Source of the DNA: an uncultured Bacilli bacterium
GTDB lineage: Bacteria > Bacillota_I > Bacilli_A > RF39 > UBA660
DNA length: 7,479 nt
Reading direction: 5' to 3'
NCBI GenBank assembly: GCA_934089255.1
Contig: CAKOJI010000038.1
Coordinates: 1-7,479 of the forward strand
The notes beneath the pieces were generated by a model. The model searched no databases. It saw nothing but the letters and a program-made list of their open reading frames with translations, and was not told the origin of the DNA. The translations under genes were made by a program, and so were the position numbers. Positions 1 through 5,370 of this stretch are shown here, piece after piece. The stretch's first letter is position 1. Each line of letters opens with the position of its first letter.

Positions 1-89
1 TTAGTGTTAGTAGTAAAGATAATATGTTTAAGAATAAGTATAATTATATTAATGGTATAGGGGAAGAATATATTTTGAAAAGTATATAA
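1..89 (+). CDS. 3' end of an unidentified gene (partial)
   Basis: Reading from base 3, an open frame runs without a stop to TAA at 87-89. Its 28 codons end in ...GIGEEYILKSI. The other two forward frames stop quickly (TAG at 2-4 and 58-60). Codon choice (AGT, AAT, TAT, AAA) matches the genes downstream, so this is probably the C-terminus of a protein that begins left of the window. The visible tail is too short and featureless to name a family. No convincing terminator follows it. The main doubt is that an open frame of this length can occur by chance. Confidence 0.45.
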   Translation, partial: SVSSKDNMFKNKYNYINGIGEEYILKSI

Positions 90-176
90 TTTTTATAAAT
101 TGAGTATAAAAATATGTATTTAAAAATTTAAAAGTAATAAAATAAATTGTTAATTAAAAAGAACAGATAAAAATGT
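90..176. other. AT-only intergenic stretch, nothing recognised
   Basis: This spacer between the partial gene and the rplU promoter is almost pure A/T. The only structure seen is a 9-bp A/T-only inverted repeat (89-97 with 105-113, 7-base loop). It lacks G/C pairs and a T-tail, so it is not a convincing terminator. Confidence 0.5.
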
Positions 177-205
177 TTGACATTAGTAGTTTTATTTGAT
201 AATAT
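177..205 (+). promoter_or_regulatory. Promoter of the rplU-prp-rpmA operon
   Basis: A perfect -35 box TTGACA lies at 177-182. After a 17-base spacer comes TAATAT (200-205), preceded by TG at 197-198 as an extended -10. An alternative -10, TATACT at 203-208, would give a 20-base spacer. Transcription should start near 211-215, leaving about 100 bases of leader before the L21 start codon. This is the only promoter seen for the three ribosomal-operon genes. Confidence 0.75.
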
Positions 206-211
206 ACTTAT

Positions 212-300
212 GTTTGTAAGTGTTCTTATAAACCGCATTGAAAAGGTTTTAAAATATTATATATTGCCTTAAGAGCGAGTCCTAAAAAATATTAGAAGGG
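212..300 (+). ncRNA. Probable L21 autoregulatory leader (rplU 5' UTR)
   Basis: The rplU mRNA leader appears able to fold. Bases 221-228 can pair with 270-277 (8 bp, two G-U), enclosing a hairpin of AAACC (230-234) with GGTTT (245-249). The sequence is richer in G/C than the surrounding AT DNA (ACCGCATTG at 232-240, AAGAGCGAGTCC at 271-282), which suggests constraint. Low-GC Gram-positive bacteria commonly carry an L21 leader at this place, thought to let L21 control its own operon. Assignment rests on position, pairing and sequence flavour. A covariance-model search was not possible. A weak pairing of TCCT (280-283) with AGGG (297-300) could cover the ribosome-binding site. Confidence 0.6.
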
Positions 301-311
301 AGTAAAAGAAT

Positions 312-611
312 ATGAAAGCTATATTTGTAACAGGTGGTAAACAATATTATGTTTCTGAAGGAGATACAATTTATGTTGAAAAATTAAATGTAGAAGCTGG
401 AGAAACTGTGGAATTTACTGATGTATTAATGGTTGGAGAAAAATTAGGAACTCCAAAAGTTGATGGTGCAAAAGTTGTTTGTACTGCAGAAAAAAATGGA
501 AAAGCTAAAAAGGTTGTTGTATTTAAATATCATCCAAAGAAAAAATATCGTAAAACTCAGGGACATAGACAACCATATACTAAATTAGTTGTTAAGAAAA
601 TTGTTGGTTAA
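312..611 (+). CDS. rplU: 50S ribosomal protein L21
   Basis: This is the full-length bacterial L21 (99 residues; the family is about 100). It is a 50S protein that binds 23S rRNA. Diagnostic segments are the N-terminal AIFVTGGKQYYV, the EGDTIYVEKL strand, and the basic C-terminal stretch VFKYHPKKKYRKTQGHRQPYT (about residues 70-90), the family's hallmark rRNA-contacting region. The start at 312 has an SD-like GAAGGGAG at 295-302, nine bases upstream. It is the first gene of the rplU-prp-rpmA operon, three bases before prp. The leader upstream suggests autoregulation by L21. Codon use is slightly less AT-extreme than the neighbours (CGT, GGT, GCT), as expected for a highly expressed gene. Confidence 0.98.
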   Translation: MKAIFVTGGKQYYVSEGDTIYVEKLNVEAGETVEFTDVLMVGEKLGTPKVDGAKVVCTAEKNGKAKKVVVFKYHPKKKYRKTQGHRQPYTKLVVKKIVG

Positions 612-614
612 TAA

Positions 615-911
615 ATGGTAAGAGTAGTAAGAAAAAATAATATAATAGAAATATATGGGCATGCTAATTATGATGATTATGGAAGAGATATAGTTTGCGC
701 TAGTATAAGTAGTGTTATTAATACTACAGTTAATTCTATTATGAATATTGATTCAACATCTATTGAATATAATGATGATGGAGATAAAATAACTATTACT
801 AAAATTAATTCAAACGATATTGTTGATAAATTATTAGATACGATGATTAATATATTAAAAGATTTAGAAAAACAATATAAAAAAAATATTAAAGTTGAGA
901 GTGAGGAATGA
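615..911 (+). CDS. prp: Ribosomal-processing cysteine protease Prp
   Basis: Prp is a small cytoplasmic cysteine protease that removes the N-terminal extension of L27 before it joins the 50S subunit. The signature GHANYDDYGRDIVCA (residues 15-29) holds the catalytic pair His16 and Cys28, matching the family pattern GHAxYxxxGxDIVCAxVS. At 98 residues it has the usual Prp length. It lies between the genes for L21 and its substrate L27, the typical order. It starts three bases after the rplU stop (TAA-TAA-ATG) with no recognisable Shine-Dalgarno sequence, so its translation is probably coupled to rplU. That may keep this protease scarce relative to the ribosomal proteins. Its stop TGA overlaps an upstream in-frame ATG of rpmA. 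The C-terminal third is Asp/Lys-rich and not otherwise distinctive. Confidence 0.93.
   Translation: MVRVVRKNNIIEIYGHANYDDYGRDIVCASISSVINTTVNSIMNIDSTSIEYNDDGDKITITKINSNDIVDKLLDTMINILKDLEKQYKKNIKVESEE
903..906 (+). promoter_or_regulatory. Shine-Dalgarno site deciding the rpmA start
   Basis: GAGG at 903-906 is one base from the ATG at 908 but seven bases from the ATG at 914. Normal spacing therefore favours 914 as the L27 start. Confidence 0.6.
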
Positions 912-913
912 AA

Positions 914-1198
914 ATGTTATTTTTAAGTTTAAACATTCAACGTTTTGCTCATGTTAAAGCACAAGGTTCAACACATAATGGCCGTGATAGTGAAGGTAGA
1001 AGATTAGGAGCTAAAGCTAGTGACGGTGAAACTATTAATGCTGGTTCTATAATATATAGACAAAGGGGAACTAAAATTTATCCTGGCAAAAATGTTGGAA
1101 TGGGTAAAGATCATACACTATTCGCATTAGTAACTGGTGTAGTTAGATATGAAAGATGCGGAAGAAGTAAGAAAAAAGTTAGTGTTTATGAAGCTTAA
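914..1198 (+). CDS. rpmA: 50S ribosomal protein L27 precursor (Prp-cleaved)
   Basis: L27 sits next to the peptidyl-transferase centre of the 50S subunit. After a short leader, the body AHVKAQGSTHNGRDSEGRRL is the family's conserved N-terminal block, followed by GAKASDGE and a C-terminal core containing YPGKNVGMGKDHTLFAL. From the preferred start the leader is 11 residues, MLFLSLNIQRF. It resembles the S. aureus leader that Prp cuts between Phe and Ala. Cleavage here would expose AHVKAQGS, like the mature E. coli N-terminus AHKKAGGS. An in-frame ATG at 908 would add two residues but has poor SD spacing. The residue before the final Phe is Arg, where the S. aureus leader (QFF) has Phe. This is the last gene of the operon, and a strong terminator follows its stop codon. 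Confidence 0.95.
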   Translation: MLFLSLNIQRFAHVKAQGSTHNGRDSEGRRLGAKASDGETINAGSIIYRQRGTKIYPGKNVGMGKDHTLFALVTGVVRYERCGRSKKKVSVYEA

Positions 1199-1200
1199 TT

Positions 1201-1229
1201 AAATGTCATCTTTTGATGATGTTTTTTTT
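1201..1229 (+). terminator. Rho-independent terminator after rpmA
   Basis: A 10-bp stem (1201-1210 with 1215-1224, two G-U pairs, TTTT loop) runs into T's at 1222-1229. It lies two bases after the L27 stop codon and closes the ribosomal operon. Confidence 0.85.
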
Positions 1230-1235
1230 CTTTTC

Positions 1236-1264
1236 TAGACATAGAAAAATTTGTTTGATAAAAT
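1236..1264 (+). promoter_or_regulatory. trmB promoter (extended -10)
   Basis: TAGACA at 1236-1241 matches five of six -35 bases. A 17-base spacer leads to TAAAAT at 1259-1264, preceded by TG at 1256-1257. The expected start near 1270-1272 would place the ribosome-binding site GAGGTG (1271-1276) almost at the 5' end of the mRNA. Confidence 0.75.
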
Positions 1265-1283
1265 AATTGTGAGGTGTATATAA

Positions 1284-1922
1284 ATGCGTTATAATACGGT
1301 TAAAAATGCAGATAAAATAGTATTATCTAGTTCTTATTTAATTAAAAATCCTAGTGAATATAAAAATAAATGGAAAAATGTTTTTGGTAATAATAATCCT
1401 ATATGTTTAGAACTTGGTATGGGTAGAGGTAGTTTTATTATTGGTATGGCAGAAAAGTATCCTAATATAAATTTTATTGGATTAGAATTAGATGTTAATC
1501 AAACTGCTACTGCAGTTAAAAACACTGGAAATAAAAAATTAAATAATTTAAAAATGATATGTGATGATGCTAGTAAATTAGTAGATTTTTTTGGTAAAGA
1601 AATAGATACTATATATTTAACTTTTTCTGAACCTTGGCCAAAAAAACAAGATGAAAAAAAGAGATTTACTTCTTTTAATTATTTAAAATTATATGATAGA
1701 GTTTTTAAAAAGAATAAACATATAATACTTAAAACAGATAATAAAATATTATTTCAATCAAGTTTAGAAAATTTAAGTGAGTATTGGTATAGTTTTAATC
1801 AGGTTAGTGTTGATTTACATAATGATGAAAGAAATATAAAAAATGTAATGACTGATTTTGAGATGCAATATTATAAAGAACATAGACAAATATATTATTT
1901 AGATGCTTCTTTTAAAGATTAA
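1284..1922 (+). CDS. trmB: tRNA (guanine-N7-)-methyltransferase
   Basis: TrmB uses S-adenosylmethionine to make 7-methylguanosine, normally at position 46 of tRNA. The 212-residue length is normal. The Rossmann methyltransferase core is visible: LELGMGRGSF (42-51, SAM-binding glycine loop), acidic residue in FIGLELD (64-70), and CDDAS (93-97). The family hallmark is TFSEPWPKKQDEKKRFTS (113-130), followed by LKTDN (149-153) and the C-terminal TDFEMQYYKEHRQIYYL. In the hallmark the usual SDPWPKKRH reads SEPWPKKQD, so the normally conserved Asp is Glu. GAGGTG at 1271-1276 is seven bases before the ATG. The gene forms its own transcription unit between a promoter and a terminator that overlaps its stop codon. 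Confidence 0.95.
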   Translation: MRYNTVKNADKIVLSSSYLIKNPSEYKNKWKNVFGNNNPICLELGMGRGSFIIGMAEKYPNINFIGLELDVNQTATAVKNTGNKKLNNLKMICDDASKLVDFFGKEIDTIYLTFSEPWPKKQDEKKRFTSFNYLKLYDRVFKKNKHIILKTDNKILFQSSLENLSEYWYSFNQVSVDLHNDERNIKNVMTDFEMQYYKEHRQIYYLDASFKD

Positions 1923-1945
1923 AGTATTTCTTAATACTTTTTTTT
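1921..1945 (+). terminator. Rho-independent terminator after trmB
   Basis: A perfect 8-bp stem, AAAGTATT (1921-1928) with AATACTTT (1933-1940), has a TCTT loop and a T-run at 1938-1945. The stem begins inside the trmB stop codon. The stem is AT-rich, but the layout is classical. Confidence 0.8.
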
Positions 1946-1957
1946 AGTGTTAATATG

Positions 1958-1966
1958 TGATAAAAT
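1958..1966 (+). promoter_or_regulatory. Extended -10 promoter of the GDPD-like/tdk/tmk unit
   Basis: TGATAAAAT (1958-1966) is identical to the trmB extended -10 element. The -35 position (1938-1943) falls in the T-run of the trmB terminator and matches the consensus poorly, so the extended -10 must do most of the work. A start near 1973 would put AAGGTG (1973-1978), the ribosome-binding site, at the very 5' end. Confidence 0.6.
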
Positions 1967-1983
1967 TTTCTTAAGGTGATAGT

Positions 1984-2652
1984 ATGGAAAAGTGTAAATT
2001 TTTAAATGAATCTATTATTGCCCATAGAGGTATATATAATAATATTACTATATATGAAAATACTTTAGAATCTATTATGTATGCTGTAAATAATAAATTA
2101 AGTGTATTTATTGATGTAAGAGTTTTAAAAGATAATGAATTAGTTTTATATCATGATAAAGATGCTAGTAGATTAAATAAGTTAAAAGATAATATTGATA
2201 CTGTTAGTATAAGTGAATTGAATTATATTAGTAGTTTTAATATACCTACGTTAGAAAGTGTTTTAAATAGTGTTAATGGTTTAGTACCTATTATAATTAA
2301 TATATTAGATGATAATAAGATTATTAGAAATAAATTAATAGAATTACTTATTAAATATAATGGATATGTTTTAATAGTAAGTGAGAATTATGATGTTTTA
2401 AAATTTTATAAAAAGAAAAAGTATGATGTTGGTTTAATGATAAAACAAAATAATTTGAGTATTTTAAAAAAGCAACCTAATGTTGATGCACTGTTATTAG
2501 AATATAATCTTTTAGATAAGATTGAGATTAATTATTTAAAAGAGTTTTATTATTTAATTGGATATGTTGTAGATAATAGGAAAGATGCTGCTACATATAT
2601 TAAGATTTATAATAATTTGGTTATTGATAATATTGAGGAGGTATTTAAATGA
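1984..2652 (+). CDS. GDPD-fold protein, probably catalytically degenerate
   Basis: The protein aligns with glycerophosphodiester phosphodiesterases, TIM-barrel metal enzymes that release glycerol 3-phosphate from glycerophosphodiesters. It keeps IIAHRG (11-16), YENT (24-27), VLKDNELVLYHD (47-58) and IPTLESVL (87-94). Both candidate catalytic histidines, His14 and His57, remain. The strand that normally reads IELDV is VFIDV (41-45), so the metal-binding Glu is Phe42. The later strand normally reading IIIELK is IIINIL (103-108), so the second Glu is Asn106. Two of three expected metal ligands are therefore missing. It may be a pseudoenzyme, a binding protein, or an enzyme with altered chemistry. 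At 222 residues it is slightly short, with no signal peptide or membrane segment. AAGGTG is five bases before the ATG. Its stop overlaps the tdk start (ATGA), so it heads the tdk-tmk unit. Confidence 0.8.
   Translation: MEKCKFLNESIIAHRGIYNNITIYENTLESIMYAVNNKLSVFIDVRVLKDNELVLYHDKDASRLNKLKDNIDTVSISELNYISSFNIPTLESVLNSVNGLVPIIINILDDNKIIRNKLIELLIKYNGYVLIVSENYDVLKFYKKKKYDVGLMIKQNNLSILKKQPNVDALLLEYNLLDKIEINYLKEFYYLIGYVVDNRKDAATYIKIYNNLVIDNIEEVFK
2635..2642 (+). promoter_or_regulatory. Strong ribosome-binding site of tdk
   Basis: GAGGAGGT at 2635-2642 lies inside the last codons of the GDPD-like gene and six bases before the tdk ATG. It is one of the best Shine-Dalgarno matches in the window, so tdk can be well translated independently of upstream coupling. 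Confidence 0.8.
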
Positions 2653-3191
2653 TTAAAACTTATACTGGGCCTATGTTTAGTGGGAAAACTACTTTACTTT
2701 TATCTACTTATTTTAATATGTGGAATAAAAAGAATATATTATGTTTTAAACCTAGTATTAATACTAGAGATGATGGGATTAAGTCAAAGAATATAAAAGA
2801 TAATGTTGGTGCCATATTAATTGATGATTTAAGTGATATTTTAAAACATATTAAAAGTAATACTAGAACTATATTTATAGATGAAGGTAATTTTTTAAAG
2901 GGAGATGTTAGTGTTTTAGTTAATTTAAGTGTGGATAAAAATATTGATGTTTATATAAGTGGCTTGAATATGACTAGTGAACAAAAACCTTTTGGAATAA
3001 TGCCAAATATACTTGCTGTTAGTGATGAAATAGAGATATGTAAGGGTTATTGTACTATTTGTAATAGACCTGCTAGTTATACATATTTTGAAGGAAATAA
3101 AGATAATGATATTGTTGTTGGTGATTCTTTATATATTAATTTATGTGAGGATTGTTTAAGAAAAAGGAGAATAAAAGATGAAAAAAGGTAA
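2649..3191 (+). CDS. tdk: Thymidine kinase (TK1 type)
   Basis: This cytosolic enzyme phosphorylates thymidine (and deoxyuridine) to the monophosphate using ATP, the first step of thymidine salvage. The P-loop is GPMFSGKTT (7-15). IFIDEGNF (75-82) is the DE(A/G)QF motif with catalytic Glu79 and Asn in place of Gln. ISGLNMTSEQKPFGIMPNI (103-121) is the TK1 segment leading to the substrate-binding lasso. The structural zinc ligands are probably Cys135, Cys138, Cys166 and Cys169. Cys131 is an extra cysteine close by. The length of 180 residues is usual for a compact bacterial TK1. The start overlaps the stop of the GDPD-like gene by four bases, and its 3' end overlaps tmk by 14 bases. Product and next enzyme are thus made together. 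Confidence 0.95.
   Translation: MIKTYTGPMFSGKTTLLLSTYFNMWNKKNILCFKPSINTRDDGIKSKNIKDNVGAILIDDLSDILKHIKSNTRTIFIDEGNFLKGDVSVLVNLSVDKNIDVYISGLNMTSEQKPFGIMPNILAVSDEIEICKGYCTICNRPASYTYFEGNKDNDIVVGDSLYINLCEDCLRKRRIKDEKR
3164..3170 (+). promoter_or_regulatory. Ribosome-binding site of tmk inside tdk
   Basis: AAGGAGA at 3164-3170 lies within the last codons of tdk, seven bases before the ATG at 3178. This supports that start and a 14-base gene overlap. Confidence 0.75.
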
Positions 3192-3855
3192 ATTAATTGT
3201 TATTGAAGGAACGGATTGTAGTGGTAAGGAAACACAGGCTAAACTTCTTTTAGAAAGATTAAAAAAAGATAATATTAGGATTGAAGAAAGGGCTTTTCCT
3301 ATGTATCATACTCCAACTGGTAAGATAATAGGCGCTAGTTTATTAGGAAAACCTGCTATGGGTGAAAGTGTATTTGGTGAAAATGCTAGTAAAGTTAATC
3401 CTAAGGTTGCCGCTTTATATTATGCTGCTGATAGATTATATAATATAGATTCAATAAAAGAATTATTAAATAGTGGTGTAAATGTTATATTAGATAGATA
3501 TGTTGAAAGTAATATGGGACATCAAGCTGGTAAATTAAAAAGTAAAACTGAGAAAATAGATATGATGAATTGGTTAGAAAAACTTGAGTATGATTTGTTA
3601 GAACTTCCTAAACCTGATTTAGTTATATTTTTATTTATGCCATATCAATATACTATTGAGTTAAGAAATATGCGTGGTGAGGCTCCAGATGAAGTTGAGA
3701 AAGATATAGAATATTTACATAATGCAGAAGAAACTTATAGTTTAATGGCAAAAAGATATAATTATGATATAGTTTATTGTGTTAAAGATGATAAGATTAG
3801 AACAATAGAAGATATTAGTGATGATGTTTATAATTTAGTTAAGAGTGAGTTATAA
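3178..3855 (+). CDS. tmk: Thymidylate (dTMP) kinase
   Basis: The enzyme phosphorylates dTMP to dTDP, following directly from the product of the upstream thymidine kinase. Its P-loop is IEGTDCSGKETQ (9-20), with Glu18 where classical bacterial enzymes have Thr. Further motifs are the FP pair (40-41) that helps bind dTMP, AADR (83-86), LDRYVESNMGHQ (105-116), LPKPDLVIFL (143-152) and a basic lid segment RNMRGEAP (163-170). The DRY..SNM.HQ and GKETQ variants match, from memory, a dTMP-kinase-like branch common in Clostridia, somewhat longer (225 residues) than the roughly 210 of E. coli Tmk. It could accept another nucleoside monophosphate, but its place after tdk argues for dTMP. The stop is one base before the next start codon. 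Confidence 0.88.
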   Translation: MKKGKLIVIEGTDCSGKETQAKLLLERLKKDNIRIEERAFPMYHTPTGKIIGASLLGKPAMGESVFGENASKVNPKVAALYYAADRLYNIDSIKELLNSGVNVILDRYVESNMGHQAGKLKSKTEKIDMMNWLEKLEYDLLELPKPDLVIFLFMPYQYTIELRNMRGEAPDEVEKDIEYLHNAEETYSLMAKRYNYDIVYCVKDDKIRTIEDISDDVYNLVKSEL

Positions 3856-3856
3856 T

Positions 3857-5341
3857 ATGAAAAATAAAAAAGGATTTACATTAATTGAAATAATTATATC
3901 AGTTTTTTTGATAGGAATTATATGTTTAGTATGTATTGTTGCTATTAAAAAAAATAATACAAATAAAAAATTTGAAAAATTCATTGATGATATTAAATTA
4001 AGTGCTAATGTTTTTGCTGAAACTAAATTAAGTAATGATAGAAAAAAAATAATAGAAAATGGTGATAGTTTTTATTTACAATTTTCTGAACTTATTGATA
4101 ATGGTTTACTTGATTATAATATTTATAACCCATATTCAAAGTTAACTATAGATGATAAAAGATATGATTGTTTTAGGTTGTATAAATCTGATGATAATAG
4201 TATTGAAATAGAGTATCCTACAAAATTATGTGAAAATAAAACAGAAGAAGAAATTAAAGAAGATATGTCAGATTATAGTATTAGTTTTTGGTATGCAGAT
4301 TTAAGCATTATTCGTGACTTGGAAGGAAAAGTTGATAATAATTCAAGTGAAACGGTTAATCCTATATATTATCCATATAATTTTGTTAATATAATTCCTA
4401 GTTATTTACCTGAAAGTTTATCTTTTGTTGTTTCTGATAAAAGTGGCAATAAAATTGATGAGTTTGGTATGTTAGATAATATAGAGAAGAATGATTTTTC
4501 TTTTCCAAGAAGTTTTACAACTTATGGTGATGGTATTGCCGAGTTTAATGTTGATGGGCCAACTAAACTTTTAGTTAAGTATACAAAAGATGACAAATCA
4601 ACTAGTTCTACATTTGATATAACTTATAATTTAACAAATCCTACACCAATTTTAATAAGATTTGATGGATTTTATTCAGATAAAATATATTCATATAACG
4701 GTTTTCGTGGCTGTTTTGAAGCTTTTGATGGGGTTAATGAAACTTTATATAATAAATTAAATGATTTATATAAAAATAATAATAGCAAAAAAATATTAGA
4801 ATATTTTACTTCAAAAGGTGTTTATTATATTGATGAAGAAGGTTTACTTAAACTAAATGAAGCTATGGATAAAGGAAAATTGAAATACTCAAATTATAAA
4901 ATTGAAATAGGTGAAAAAAGTTATTCTTTACCTGGATTGTATGAAAAATTTGCTGGTTTTCTAGAATTAAGTACTACTATTGATGGTCCACTTCATTGTA
5001 CTACTGTTACTGATGAAAATGGAAATGTTACTAATCGTTGTTATAATGAAGGTGGAGTTAGGGAACTTAATGATGATGAACTTAATAAAGCTTTTGGTAA
5101 AATAATGAATGATGCTTCTAATAAATTTAAATATGTAAAATCAGTTATTACTTATTCTGATTCCGATATATTTAGAACGTATGATACTGTAGATATTTCT
5201 AAGGAAATAAGGTGTGCAGTTAGTAATGGTAGATCATTTATTAGCGTACTTAGAAGAAATGATTCAAATCCATGTTCAACTCATTTACATGAACATGGAA
5301 TAGACGATTATGTAATTAAAAATTGTTCTGTAGTATATTAA
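3857..5341 (+). CDS. Large prepilin-like surface protein, function unknown
   Basis: From ATG 3857 the protein begins MKNKKGFTLIEIIISVFLIG, a classic type IV prepilin signal. Prepilin peptidase would cut after Gly6, leaving Phe7 as residue +1 and Glu11 as the conserved mature Glu5, within a hydrophobic helix (about 7-30). An in-frame GTG at 3845 would add MSYN and move the signal inward; it is less likely. At 494 residues the protein is far longer than ordinary pilins (about 150). The exterior part is Asp/Asn/Ser/Tyr-rich, and I recognise no domain in it. It has eight cysteines after the membrane helix (105, 125, 286, 381, 395, 453, 473, 490), an even number that could form disulfides. A HLHEH cluster lies at 476-480. 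No pilus ATPase, platform protein or prepilin peptidase is visible. The gene starts one base after tmk, so it is probably cotranscribed. Confidence 0.85.
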   Translation: MKNKKGFTLIEIIISVFLIGIICLVCIVAIKKNNTNKKFEKFIDDIKLSANVFAETKLSNDRKKIIENGDSFYLQFSELIDNGLLDYNIYNPYSKLTIDDKRYDCFRLYKSDDNSIEIEYPTKLCENKTEEEIKEDMSDYSISFWYADLSIIRDLEGKVDNNSSETVNPIYYPYNFVNIIPSYLPESLSFVVSDKSGNKIDEFGMLDNIEKNDFSFPRSFTTYGDGIAEFNVDGPTKLLVKYTKDDKSTSSTFDITYNLTNPTPILIRFDGFYSDKIYSYNGFRGCFEAFDGVNETLYNKLNDLYKNNNSKKILEYFTSKGVYYIDEEGLLKLNEAMDKGKLKYSNYKIEIGEKSYSLPGLYEKFAGFLELSTTIDGPLHCTTVTDENGNVTNRCYNEGGVRELNDDELNKAFGKIMNDASNKFKYVKSVITYSDSDIFRTYDTVDISKEIRCAVSNGRSFISVLRRNDSNPCSTHLHEHGIDDYVIKNCSVVY

Positions 5342-5344
5342 TTA

Positions 5345-5353
5345 TGTTAAAAT
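5345..5353 (+). promoter_or_regulatory. Possible weak promoter for the SDR-lyase pair
   Basis: TGTTAAAAT at 5345-5353 fits the TGnTAAAAT extended -10 form seen twice earlier in the window. The only -35-like element, TTGTTC at 5323-5328, is 19 bases away and weak. There is no terminator between the pilin-like gene and the SDR gene, so readthrough from upstream is also plausible. Confidence 0.35.
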
Positions 5354-5370
5354 TTTAATTAGGAGGATTT

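Noticed and set aside
89..113. Inverted repeat that might be a terminator for the partial first gene
   Set aside because: All nine pairs are A/T and no T-run follows. Such palindromes are expected by chance in DNA this AT-rich.
909..911. Genetic code 4 (UGA read as tryptophan), suggested by the extreme AT content
   Set aside because: UGA ends prp and the GDPD-like gene exactly where the next gene begins, both products have normal family length, and tryptophans are TGG.
908..1198. The longer L27 beginning at ATG 908
   Set aside because: It leaves only one base between the GAGG site and the start codon, and it adds two residues not needed to match known L27 leaders. It cannot be wholly excluded.
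3845..5341. GTG start at 3845 for the prepilin-like protein
   Set aside because: It lies inside tmk and would put MSYN before the prepilin signal. ATG 3857 gives the canonical short basic leader MKNKKG.
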